Under the pieces are notes generated by a model. That model was not told where the DNA came from. It saw only the letters and a list, made by a program, of their open reading frames with translations, and ran no database searches. A stretch of 64,000 bases of DNA, from contig NZ_LR134384.1 in NCBI RefSeq assembly GCF_900637655.1, positions 2,356,001 to 2,420,000 on the forward strand. The letters are read 5' to 3'. Shown here piece after piece: positions 36,762 to 45,392 of the stretch. The stretch's first letter is position 1. Each line of letters starts with the position of its first letter. The translations under genes and the position numbers were made by a program. The stretch comes from Segatella oris (GTDB lineage Bacteria > Bacteroidota > Bacteroidia > Bacteroidales > Bacteroidaceae).

Positions 36762-38238
36762 ACTCATAGCCAAGACTTTCATGGGACTTGAACCCGTTTT
36801 GGCTCAGGAGCTCACCCAGTTGGGTGCCAACAATGTACAGACAGGCCGTCGAATGGTGTCGTTTACAGGTGATAAGGAGATGCTGTATCGGGCCAATTTC
36901 CAATTGCATACGGCCATCAGAATCCTCAAACCGATAGCTCACTTCAAGGCTCGCTCGGCAGAAGATATGTACGATGAGGTCAAAAAAATAGACTGGAGCC
37001 AATATATAGAGAAAGGAAAAACCTTCAGTGTAGACTCTGTTGTCTACTCCGAAGAGTTTCGCAACTCACGCTTTGTCACCTATAAAGTGAAGGATGCCAT
37101 TGTTGACCAATTTCGCGAAAAGACCGGAACAAGGCCGAATATCAGTGTCAGCAATCCCGACATTCGCCTCAACATACACATTGCCGAGGACGATGCTACG
37201 CTGAGTCTTGACTCAAGCGGTGAGAGTCTTCACCGTCGCGGATACCGTCAGGAAAGTGTAGAAGCCCCGCTGAACGAGGTTCTTGCAGCCGGAATGATAC
37301 TCATGAGTGGCTGGAAAGGCAATACAGATTTCATCGATCCTATGTGTGGTTCGGGGACGCTTCTCATTGAGGCAGCCCTCATTGCCCGTAATATCAGCCC
37401 GGGAGTATTCAGGAAAGAGTTTGCATTTGAAAAGTGGCCGGACTTTGATCAGGAGCTTTTTGACAGCATATATAATGATGATTCCCAGGAGAAAGAGTTC
37501 ACACACCGTATCTACGGCTATGATGTTGACATGAAAGCTGTCAATACTGCACGTCTGAATGTCAAGGCAGCAGGACTCTCACAGATAGTAACTATGGAAC
37601 AACAAGACTTCAAGGATTTCAAGAAACCTGCCGAAAAGAGCATTATCATCACAAATCCTCCCTATGGAGAACGCATCTCTACGTCCAACCTTTTAGGCAC
37701 TTATAAGATGATTGGTGAACGCTTAAAGCATGAATTCGGAGGCAATGAGGCTTGGATTTTGAGCTATCGTGAAGAATGTTTCGACCAGATAGGTCTGAAG
37801 CCAAGCATCAAGATACCACTCTATAATGGCAGTTTGGAATGTGAATTCCGCAAGTATTCGCTTTTTGAAGGCAAGATGAAAGAGTTTCGTGCAGAGGGAG
37901 GTATCGTGAAGACTGCTGCTGAAAAGAAGGAAATGGCACAGAAACACCGCTTCAAGAAGAACCGAGAATTCACCAAACGACTCGATGAAGAGAGCAGCAA
38001 TGAAGAGGGAGATATCCGCAGTTTCACTTTCCATAAGCATGAGATTGAAGGCTTTGACAACTGCAAAAAGCGTGGTGTGAGAGAGCGTGATAATGGTCGT
38101 GACAACGACAAAAAGCGTGAGAAACGCAACAATCGCTTTGGTGGACGCGATGAAAGAAAGGGTGGAAAGCGCTTTGATAAAGGCGGGAAACGCAGCGGTT
38201 TCAGTAAGGGAAGATCCCATTTTGACGAAGAGGATTAA
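36745..38238 (+). CDS. THUMP-domain class I rRNA methyltransferase, RlmL/YcbY N-domain type
   Basis: A protein of 497 residues. A THUMP RNA-binding domain (about 45-160) is followed by a Rossmann methyltransferase domain (about 165-390) with the SAM motif FIDPMCGSGTLLIEAAL and the N-methylation motif IIITNPPYGER. It should make N2-methylguanosine in 23S rRNA, by analogy with RlmL, or in tRNA, by analogy with Trm14. The last 100 residues are a highly charged, Arg/Lys/Gly-rich tail (RERDNGRDNDKKREKRNNR, GGKRFDKGGKR), probably disordered and RNA-binding. It is translationally linked to cysE by overlap and lies 3 bp before the peptidase gene. Confidence 0.9.
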   Translation: MEQEFELIAKTFMGLEPVLAQELTQLGANNVQTGRRMVSFTGDKEMLYRANFQLHTAIRILKPIAHFKARSAEDMYDEVKKIDWSQYIEKGKTFSVDSVVYSEEFRNSRFVTYKVKDAIVDQFREKTGTRPNISVSNPDIRLNIHIAEDDATLSLDSSGESLHRRGYRQESVEAPLNEVLAAGMILMSGWKGNTDFIDPMCGSGTLLIEAALIARNISPGVFRKEFAFEKWPDFDQELFDSIYNDDSQEKEFTHRIYGYDVDMKAVNTARLNVKAAGLSQIVTMEQQDFKDFKKPAEKSIIITNPPYGERISTSNLLGTYKMIGERLKHEFGGNEAWILSYREECFDQIGLKPSIKIPLYNGSLECEFRKYSLFEGKMKEFRAEGGIVKTAAEKKEMAQKHRFKKNREFTKRLDEESSNEEGDIRSFTFHKHEIEGFDNCKKRGVRERDNGRDNDKKREKRNNRFGGRDERKGGKRFDKGGKRSGFSKGRSHFDEED

Positions 38239-38241
38239 ACA

Positions 38242-40419
38242 ATGAGAAAGTTTTTCATACTGATATTGACGATGGTTGCGGCATTAACAGTTCATGCACA
38301 GGGGTTAAAGCCTTTGACTTTAGAGGATTTGAACTTTGGAGGCACGAACTATCACAACATGATACCCAAGTCACGTTACACCACTTGGTGGGGCGATGAG
38401 CTTGTGCATCTTGACGTAGAAGCGTGCTATCTTGTCAACAAGGCAACGGGAAAAGAAAGCAAACTGTTTTCGCTTGCAGAACTTAACAAGTGGAGTGGCA
38501 TGATGCTTCGTCATCTCTACAACATCAAATTCCCTGAAACAAGGAAATCACTTGTTTGGCTCAATGACGGCAAACAGCGCATATTGTTCGATTGGAAGAG
38601 CAGGAAAGCACTGTGGAAAGGTAATATCAGTATGGCAAAAGGTGCGCAGGCACAAGATTTCAACAGTGTTTCCAAGGCTTTGGCTTATGTGAAAGACAAT
38701 CAACTTCACGTGGTCGATGCGCATGGAAACGACCATCAGCTGACCACGGACGGTAGCCGTGAAATCGTTTATGGACAGAGTGTGCATCGCAACGAGTTTG
38801 GAATTACGGGCGGACTCTTCTGGAACAACGACGGAACTCAGCTGGCATTCTATCGCATGGACCAAAGTATGGTGAGTGATTATCCGCAGGTTAACATTCC
38901 CGAACTCGATTGGAAACCGGCCGAAGGCCAAAGCCGTATCGCGACACTTGAGCCAGATAAATATCCCATGGCAGGCGAAAAGAGCCATAAAGTGACCGTC
39001 GGCATCTACAATCTTGCCACAGAAAAGGTTACTTATCTTGCTGTAGGAGACCCTACCGACCGTTATTTTACGAATATCAGCTGGGCACCTGACAACAAAA
39101 CGCTTTACATGTTTGAACTCAACCGCGACCAGAATGACTGCCGATTGATGAGCTATGACACCACAACCGGCAATCCGATTGCAGAGATTTATCATGAAAC
39201 TGACGCAAAATATGTAGAACCTCAACATCCTATTACATTCCTTCCATGGGACAACAACAAGTTTATTCTCTGGAGTCAAAAGGACGGGTACATGCATCTC
39301 TACTTATATAATAAGGAGGGAAAAGAGGTTTCTCAGCTCACAAAAGGAAAGTGGGTTGTGATGGAACTCTTAGGTTTTGACACTAAAAACAAACGGATTT
39401 TCATTGAAGGAAATGCGTGCAGTCCCATTCAGAAGAATATATTTGCAATTGATTTAGCAACGGGTAAGCAGGCTTTAATTGATATAAATGGTAAAGGTTG
39501 GCATTCAGGAAGCTTGAGTGTAAGTGGTAAATACATCGTTGATAACTATCAGACGCCCGATATTCCCCGCGACATTACTATCGTGAATACCACAAATGGA
39601 AAGTCAACAAGCTATTTCAAAGCGGCCAATCCATGGCAAGGATACACGGTTCCTACCTATGAATGTGGCTCAATTAAGGCAGCTGACGGCACAACTAACC
39701 TTTACTACCGAATGGTTAAGCCTGTAAATTTCAATCCAAATAAGAAATATCCCACCATTGTTTATGTCTATGGAGGCCCTCATGCCCATAATGTTGATGC
39801 ACGTTGGCATTATTGCAGTCGCGGTTGGGAAACCTACATGGCCGAGAAAGGCTATCTGCTTTTCATTCTTGACAACCGTGGAAGCGAGAACAGAGGCAAG
39901 GAATTTGAACAAGCAACCTATCGACATTTGGGCGAAGAGGAAATGAAAGACCAGATGGAAGGCGTTAAATTTCTCAAGACTTTGCCTTATGTGGATGCAC
40001 AACGCTTAGGAATACACGGTTGGAGTTTCGGCGGTTTCATGACCATTAACCTAATGACTACCTACCCGGATGTATTCAAAGTGGGTGTAGCGGGTGGCCC
40101 GGTAATCGATTGGAAATGGTATGAAGTGATGTATGGAGAGCGCTATATGGACACACCGCAAGCCAATCCGGAGGGTTATGCGGCTTGTAGTCTGCTGCCA
40201 AAAGCCAAGAACTTGAAAGGGAAATTAGAGATTATCATCGGTCTCAACGACCCTGTTGTTGTTCCACAGCATGCATTCTCTTTCTTGAAAGCCTGCATTG
40301 CAGCCGGTACCCAGCCTGATTTCTTCGTCTATCCCGGTGAGCCTCACAACATGAGAGGACATCAGAGCGTGCATCTGCACGAACGTATCAGTCAGTATTT
40401 CTTTGATTATTTAAAATAA
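38242..40419 (+). CDS. S9 family dipeptidyl-peptidase IV-type serine peptidase
   Basis: Encodes 725 residues with a signal peptide (cleaved around AHA/QG, residue 19-20). An eight-bladed propeller (about 30-470) is followed by an alpha/beta-hydrolase domain. The catalytic triad is visible: S595 in GIHGWSFGGF, D670 in IIGLNDPVVV and H702 in PGEPHNMRG. It probably trims peptides with penultimate Pro or Ala in the periplasm, feeding peptide metabolism, which is typical of Prevotella and Porphyromonas. Compact spacing (3 bp before, 9 bp after) suggests one operon from cysE to purD. Confidence 0.92.
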   Translation: MRKFFILILTMVAALTVHAQGLKPLTLEDLNFGGTNYHNMIPKSRYTTWWGDELVHLDVEACYLVNKATGKESKLFSLAELNKWSGMMLRHLYNIKFPETRKSLVWLNDGKQRILFDWKSRKALWKGNISMAKGAQAQDFNSVSKALAYVKDNQLHVVDAHGNDHQLTTDGSREIVYGQSVHRNEFGITGGLFWNNDGTQLAFYRMDQSMVSDYPQVNIPELDWKPAEGQSRIATLEPDKYPMAGEKSHKVTVGIYNLATEKVTYLAVGDPTDRYFTNISWAPDNKTLYMFELNRDQNDCRLMSYDTTTGNPIAEIYHETDAKYVEPQHPITFLPWDNNKFILWSQKDGYMHLYLYNKEGKEVSQLTKGKWVVMELLGFDTKNKRIFIEGNACSPIQKNIFAIDLATGKQALIDINGKGWHSGSLSVSGKYIVDNYQTPDIPRDITIVNTTNGKSTSYFKAANPWQGYTVPTYECGSIKAADGTTNLYYRMVKPVNFNPNKKYPTIVYVYGGPHAHNVDARWHYCSRGWETYMAEKGYLLFILDNRGSENRGKEFEQATYRHLGEEEMKDQMEGVKFLKTLPYVDAQRLGIHGWSFGGFMTINLMTTYPDVFKVGVAGGPVIDWKWYEVMYGERYMDTPQANPEGYAACSLLPKAKNLKGKLEIIIGLNDPVVVPQHAFSFLKACIAAGTQPDFFVYPGEPHNMRGHQSVHLHERISQYFFDYLK

Positions 40420-40428
40420 ATTCCTATC

Positions 40429-41697
40429 ATGAAACTGTTGTTGTTAGGTGGAGGCGGCCGCGAACACGCCTTGGCATGGAAGATTGCACAGAGCAAAAAG
40501 TGTGACAAGTTGTTTATTGCGCCAGGCAATGCCGGCACAACTGACTGCGGTGAAAACGTCAATATCAAGGCTGATGACTTTGAAAAATTAAAAGAATTTG
40601 CTGTAGAGAAAGCTATCGACATGGTGGTTGTCGGTCCCGAAGATCCATTGGTAAAAGGAATCTACGACAGCTTTAAACATGATAAACGGACTCAACACAT
40701 CCCCGTGATTGGCCCATCCAAGGCCGGCGCCATACTTGAAGGAAGCAAAGACTTCGCTAAAGGTTTCATGCAACGCCACCATATTCCAACTGCAAAGTAT
40801 CAGACTTTTGATGGTACAACGCTTGCAGAAGGGCTTCAATTCCTTGAGACCTTACAGCCCCCTTACGTGTTGAAAGCTGATGGGCTCTGTGCAGGAAAGG
40901 GCGTATTGATACTTCCAACACTCGAAGAAGCAAAGAAAGAGCTACGTGAAATGCTTGCAGGCATGTTTGGGAATGCCAGTGCACAGGTGGTCATTGAAGA
41001 GTTCTTGAGCGGTATTGAATGCAGTGTTTTCGTGCTTACCGACGGTAAAAACTATAAGATTTTGCCTGAAGCTAAGGATTACAAACGCATTGGAGAGCAC
41101 GACACGGGCCTCAATACGGGCGGTATGGGCAGCGTTTCACCCGTTCCATTTGCCACAAAAGAGTGGATGAAGAAAGTGGAAGACCGCATCATTCGCCCAA
41201 CTGTTGAAGGTCTTGCTGACGAGGGAATAGATTATAAAGGCTTCATCTTCTTCGGGCTTATCAACGTTGCCGGCGAACCCATGGTTATCGAATACAACTG
41301 CCGTATGGGTGATCCAGAGACAGAAAGCGTAATGCTTCGCTTGAAGAGTGATATCGTAGACCTGTTTGAAGGCATTGCTCATGGCGATCTTGACAAGCGG
41401 GAAATAGAGTTCGATGAACGTGCAGCAGTCTGTGTGATGCTTGTCAGTGGTGGCTATCCCGAGGCATACAAGAAAGGCTATCCTATCACTGGGCTTGACA
41501 AGGTGGACGGAAGTATCGTCTTCCACAGTGGAACAGCCTGCAAAGATGGCCGCATCGTGACCAACGGCGGACGCGTTATTGCCGTTTCATCCTATGGAAA
41601 AGACAAGGAAGAAGCCCTGCAAAAGAGTTTCAAGGAAGCACAGAAAATTCAGTTTACTGATAAATATTTCAGAAAAGATATAGGCAAAGACCTCTAA
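40429..41697 (+). CDS. purD: Phosphoribosylamine--glycine ligase
   Basis: This 422-residue protein shows the GARS order: N-domain with [18 protein letters not shown]-grasp domain with [14 protein letters not shown] and [20 protein letters not shown], the family signature [11 protein letters not shown] and the C-domain. It joins glycine to phosphoribosylamine in purine synthesis. Length is standard. The stop codon directly abuts the next start codon (TAAATG), so the following membrane protein is co-expressed. Confidence 0.97.
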   Translation: MKLLLLGGGGREHALAWKIAQSKKCDKLFIAPGNAGTTDCGENVNIKADDFEKLKEFAVEKAIDMVVVGPEDPLVKGIYDSFKHDKRTQHIPVIGPSKAGAILEGSKDFAKGFMQRHHIPTAKYQTFDGTTLAEGLQFLETLQPPYVLKADGLCAGKGVLILPTLEEAKKELREMLAGMFGNASAQVVIEEFLSGIECSVFVLTDGKNYKILPEAKDYKRIGEHDTGLNTGGMGSVSPVPFATKEWMKKVEDRIIRPTVEGLADEGIDYKGFIFFGLINVAGEPMVIEYNCRMGDPETESVMLRLKSDIVDLFEGIAHGDLDKREIEFDERAAVCVMLVSGGYPEAYKKGYPITGLDKVDGSIVFHSGTACKDGRIVTNGGRVIAVSSYGKDKEEALQKSFKEAQKIQFTDKYFRKDIGKDL

Positions 41698-42639
41698 ATG
41701 ACAAGGAAAAGAAGACAGGAAAGAATAGCAACAAGCAGGCTGACACTGCCTTTGACAGCCCTTTATGGCGCTGTTGTTGCATTGCTTGCAGGCGCCGTTC
41801 AGCAAGGATTATGGGTGCAGGCGGCCTGTCTTTTCATTGCCACAGAAACGATAGCCATGCTCAACAACCACTATTCGCTTACCAGAGTGTATAGTCGGAT
41901 GCTGTCATGTACCTACTTGATGCTGTCATCTGCGGTTTGTTTCCGTGGCACAAATACGAACGAAAGCATTGTAACCCTATGCTTCATTGCTTTCTATTTC
42001 ATCATTTTCCAAGCCTATCAAAACCGCAGGGGAGCAGGCCCTGTGTTCTATGCCTTTGCTATGATTGGTATTGCCAGCATCTTCTTCGTCAAAATTCTCT
42101 ATTTTGTTCCTTTCCTTTGGATTGCTCTTGCTGCCTACATTTTGGCTTTCAGTCTCCGCACCTTCACAGCATCCATTCTCGGATTGCTGTTCCCCTACTG
42201 GTTCGTGGCAGGCTACTATGTCTACACCCACAATCTTCCAAGCCTGCTTTCCCACTTCACAGAACTTGCAGTCTTCGGTGACATCAGCAACTACCAGCAT
42301 GTCACCGAGCATCAAGCCGTTACCTTTTTCTTCGTTGCTTTCCTTGGACTGACAGGGATTATTCATTTCCTACGCAACAGCTATAAGGACAAAATAAAAG
42401 TCCGTATGTTCTATGAGACGTTCATTACCCTGCATGTTGCCACGATGCTTTTCATCATCTTGCAGCCTCAGCACTATGATTTTCTCATTCACATCATGAT
42501 CATTACCACTGCAGTATTATTTGGACACTTCCTTGCTTTGACCCGAACATGGCTCACAAACATAGCTTTTCATCTGGTCATCGTGCTCATATTGCTGCTC
42601 ACAGCTTATAATTTATGGATGCCATCATTGCTTTTTTAA
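41698..42639 (+). CDS. Polytopic membrane protein of unknown function
   Basis: The product has 313 residues, nearly all hydrophobic, with about nine to ten membrane helices. A basic N-terminus (MTRKRRQERIATSR) would face the cytoplasm. No catalytic motif is evident. Repeated aromatic stretches such as FYFIIFQAYQNRRGAGPVFY resemble uncharacterised Bacteroidetes membrane proteins found near purD, but I do not recognise a named family. It starts immediately after purD and overlaps the fusion gene by 25 bp. Confidence 0.8.
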   Translation: MTRKRRQERIATSRLTLPLTALYGAVVALLAGAVQQGLWVQAACLFIATETIAMLNNHYSLTRVYSRMLSCTYLMLSSAVCFRGTNTNESIVTLCFIAFYFIIFQAYQNRRGAGPVFYAFAMIGIASIFFVKILYFVPFLWIALAAYILAFSLRTFTASILGLLFPYWFVAGYYVYTHNLPSLLSHFTELAVFGDISNYQHVTEHQAVTFFFVAFLGLTGIIHFLRNSYKDKIKVRMFYETFITLHVATMLFIILQPQHYDFLIHIMIITTAVLFGHFLALTRTWLTNIAFHLVIVLILLLTAYNLWMPSLLF

Positions 42640-43844
42640 TAGACTGGGGCTATTGGGGCATGCTCCTTTCTGCCTTTCTTGCCGGCAGTTTCTTCCCTTT
42701 CAGCAGCGAGGCTGTCATGTTGGGTTTGCTCGCAGCAGGACTGAAACCATGGCCTCTCATCCTTTATGCGACCGTAGGAAATGTAATGGGTGGGCTATTC
42801 AACTATGGCATCGGACACATGGGACGCATGGACTGGATTGAGAAATATCTGCATGTAAAGCCCGAAAGTCTCAACAAAGCACAGCGCTTCATGGCCGGCC
42901 ACGGCGCATGGATGGGCTTCTTTGCTTTCCTGCCTATCATTGGGAGTGCCATTACAATCGTATTAGGACTGATGCGTTCCAACCTGTTTATCTCGACGAT
43001 CAGCATCACAGCAGGAAAATTCGCACGCTATCTTGTCCTTGCTTTCTCGGCAGCAACCCTGACCGCTTGCAGTTTTTCATCACCCAAAGTCAGCCGGGAA
43101 ATTACCGTAAGCATAGAGCCGTTGCGCTATTTCACCCAACAGATTGCCGGCAATCGCTTTACGGTTGTAACGATGGTTCCAGGCGGAATGAGTCCTGAGA
43201 CCTATGAGCCCACAGCCCGACAAATGGCCAATCTCAACGAAAGTGCACTCTACATGAAAGTCGGACAGATAGGTTTTGAACGCACATGGATGGCAAAACT
43301 CAAATCGAATGCACCTCATACACGATTTATAGACACTTCAGAAGGCATCACTCCTGCACAGACTATCAATGGCATTACAGACCCCCACACCTGGATGAGT
43401 TGCCGAAATGCCAGAGTGATTGCCCGCAACATATACCTTGCCTTGAAACAGACGGATGCCAAAGACAGTGCATATTACAAGAAAAATCTACAGAAACTGC
43501 TTACCGTCATTGAGCAGACCGACAGAGAAGTAAAGTCTGCATTGGCCGGAAAATCAAAGGCTTTCCTCATCTATCACCCCATACTTACGTATTTTGCACG
43601 CGACTATCAACTCACTCAAATCCCTATCGAAGAGGAAGGACGCGAGCCAAGTGCCAACCAATTACAGGCCATCATCCGCTTGTCGCGCCAGCAGAAAGTG
43701 AAGACACTCTTTATTCAAAAACAGTTCGCCAACCGCAATACAACTATCGTTTCACAAGATACGGGGATTCCATCTACCGAGATTAATCCGCTCGATTATC
43801 ATTGGAATCTGCAAATGATAAACATCGCACGAACCATAAAATGA
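42615..43844 (+). CDS. Fusion of a YqaA/DedA-like membrane domain with a ZnuA-like zinc-binding lipoprotein domain
   Basis: A single 409-residue reading frame. Residues 1-145 match YqaA-type SNARE-associated membrane proteins (GSFFPFSSEAVMLGLLAAG, LFNYGIGHMGR, AKFLP-like AFLPIIGSAITIVLGLMR, GKFARY). Residues 138-152 are hydrophobic and end in LTAC (Cys152), a proper lipobox. Residues 155-409 form a ZnuA/TroA-type metal-binding fold with SPETYEPTARQMANL, DPHTWMS and YHPILTYFARDY. The usual first metal-ligand His is Glu (E195). The domain would present zinc to an ABC importer, and the downstream gene is the ATPase. The joint may be genuine or a frameshift or deletion event. Confidence 0.85.
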   Translation: MDAIIAFLIDWGYWGMLLSAFLAGSFFPFSSEAVMLGLLAAGLKPWPLILYATVGNVMGGLFNYGIGHMGRMDWIEKYLHVKPESLNKAQRFMAGHGAWMGFFAFLPIIGSAITIVLGLMRSNLFISTISITAGKFARYLVLAFSAATLTACSFSSPKVSREITVSIEPLRYFTQQIAGNRFTVVTMVPGGMSPETYEPTARQMANLNESALYMKVGQIGFERTWMAKLKSNAPHTRFIDTSEGITPAQTINGITDPHTWMSCRNARVIARNIYLALKQTDAKDSAYYKKNLQKLLTVIEQTDREVKSALAGKSKAFLIYHPILTYFARDYQLTQIPIEEEGREPSANQLQAIIRLSRQQKVKTLFIQKQFANRNTTIVSQDTGIPSTEINPLDYHWNLQMINIARTIK

Positions 43845-44539
43845 GTCAACCCATTATACAACTCCATGACATCACTGCTGCATACCCAGAGAAAACAGCG
43901 CTCAAGAATGTCAATCTGACGGTCTACGATGACGATTATCTCGGCATCATCGGCCCTAACGGAGGTGGCAAAACCACCCTCATCAAGATTATCCTCGGCC
44001 TGCTGAAGCCCAAGGAAGGCACGATTAAATTTTTCAAGAACGGCCAGGAAGCTGACCATATCCGCATGGGTTATCTGCCACAATACACAGACATTGACCG
44101 CCGATTTCCTATCAGCGTTGAAGACGTTGTGCTCTCGGGATTGAAGAAAAGGCTTTTCCATGGCTATACAGATGCCCAACGTGAACAAGCCAAGGAAACC
44201 ATCAACCGCATGGAACTCGATGATCTACAACGGCAACCTATAGGGACATTGAGCGGCGGACAGCTGCAACGCGTGCTTCTGGCGCGTGCCATCGTACAAC
44301 AACCCGATGTGCTTATCCTCGACGAACCTAACACCTATATCGACAAACGCTTTCAAGAACAGATGTATGAAATGCTGAATGATCTCAATCAGCAATGTGC
44401 CATTGTCATGGTGAGCCACGATATTGCGGAGATACTACACAATGTCAAACACATTGCCTGCGTCAATGAGAGTCTGCATTATCATGAAACAACCGACCTC
44501 CCACAGGAGAAGTTAGAGGAGCATTTCCTTAAAATATAA
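43841..44539 (+). CDS. znuC: Zinc/manganese ABC transporter ATP-binding protein
   Basis: From ATG 43841 it encodes 232 residues with Walker A GPNGGGKTT, Q-loop YLPQY, ABC signature LSGGQLQRV, Walker B VLILDEP and switch His in MVSHD. The class is the metal-type ATPase family (ZnuC/MntB). It overlaps the fusion gene by ATGA, so it is coupled to the zinc-binding domain. A TTG 39 nt upstream is in frame but lies inside the preceding gene. No permease gene (znuB) follows; the next 850 bp are non-coding. Confidence 0.93.
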   Translation: MSQPIIQLHDITAAYPEKTALKNVNLTVYDDDYLGIIGPNGGGKTTLIKIILGLLKPKEGTIKFFKNGQEADHIRMGYLPQYTDIDRRFPISVEDVVLSGLKKRLFHGYTDAQREQAKETINRMELDDLQRQPIGTLSGGQLQRVLLARAIVQQPDVLILDEPNTYIDKRFQEQMYEMLNDLNQQCAIVMVSHDIAEILHNVKHIACVNESLHYHETTDLPQEKLEEHFLKI

Positions 44540-44581
44540 CGTCGAATTACCTTATTTATATTTCATTCTCTATCACTTCGC

Positions 44582-44601
44582 AAGCTTAAAAGAAGCTTTT
44601 T
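44582..44601 (+). terminator. Weak hairpin terminator after znuC
   Basis: AAGCTT (44582-44587) and AAGCTT (44593-44598) pair over 6 bp and run into T residues, 40 nt after the stop codon. The stem is short. Confidence 0.4.
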
Positions 44602-44719
44602 ATAACTCTCCATGCGTTACTATCTTCCCTTTTATGGGTGAAACCATGCGCTGCTTTTTATGAAACCATGTGCTATATCAACCCGAAAGAATAAAGAAGA
44701 GATTAGTACTTCATCCTCA

Positions 44720-45097
44720 TATTTGTAAAGATTATTAGTCAAAAAAACACCCTTTTAAATTCCGTGATTTAGAGAATAGAAGGCAAGAAAAAAGCACTTA
44801 TCTTCTCAAAAACAGCGACATACCACGCCTTTTGTGTCATTTCAACTTGCAATCTGCATCAAAACACGCTGCTGTTTGATGCAAAAGACGAGATCATCTG
44901 ACGCATTTCAGCACCCAACATGACGCAAAACACAAGACTTTTTGCCGTTATTTTTTCTCCTTTTCTCCTTGATTTTTTCTATCTTTCTGATTGCCAACAC
45001 ATTAATAAGTGGGCTTAAAACTCGCGTATTTTCAAACGAAAAAGTTCCTGTTCTGAATATCGTAAGCATTTGAGACCTTTTGTAAAATAAAATCATG
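44720..45097 (+). repeat. Dispersed intergenic element, copy E
   Basis: In the gap 44540-45392, the best preserved copy. The stem-loop has arms TGCATCAAA (44855-44863) and TTTGATGCA (44875-44883), a perfect 9 bp around ACACGCTGCTG. TGACGCA occurs at 44899-44905 and 44921-44927. The 3' half has AATAAGTGGGCTTAAAACTC, GCGTATTTTCAAA and TTTTGTAAAATAAAATCA. It is very similar to copy F over about 265 bp in inverted orientation and shares its 5' part with copy C. Confidence 0.7.
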
Positions 45098-45349
45098 AAC
45101 ATGGAGTTGGCTTCACAGAAAATTCCTGTTACCGCAAGTTACAAGTTCAAAGTCCCAACTTATTGCATTCAGGCGTCCTCTTAAGCAATTCTAAATCAAA
45201 GACAAAATGGCTCGTACGGCGACAGAAACACACATAAACAACGCCGCATATGGGTTCACCCATCTGACATTTCACTGACAAACCACTTAAAAAAGTGAAA
45301 TATAAGCAGTTTATGTTCAACAAGACAAGCGAGTTTTCATGAAATGTAT

Positions 45350-45357
45350 TATCTTTG
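45350..45357 (+). promoter_or_regulatory. Promoter -7 element of the DUF2723 gene
   Basis: TATCTTTG, 36 nt before the ATG at 45393. No -33 TTTG is seen. Confidence 0.6.
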
Positions 45358-45392
45358 CATCACTATTTCGAAATAATACATTATTTTAATAA

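Noticed and set aside
44908..45102. Short open frame within element copy E
   Set aside because: The frame is not kept in copies C and F, which carry indels and stops, so the element is treated as non-coding.
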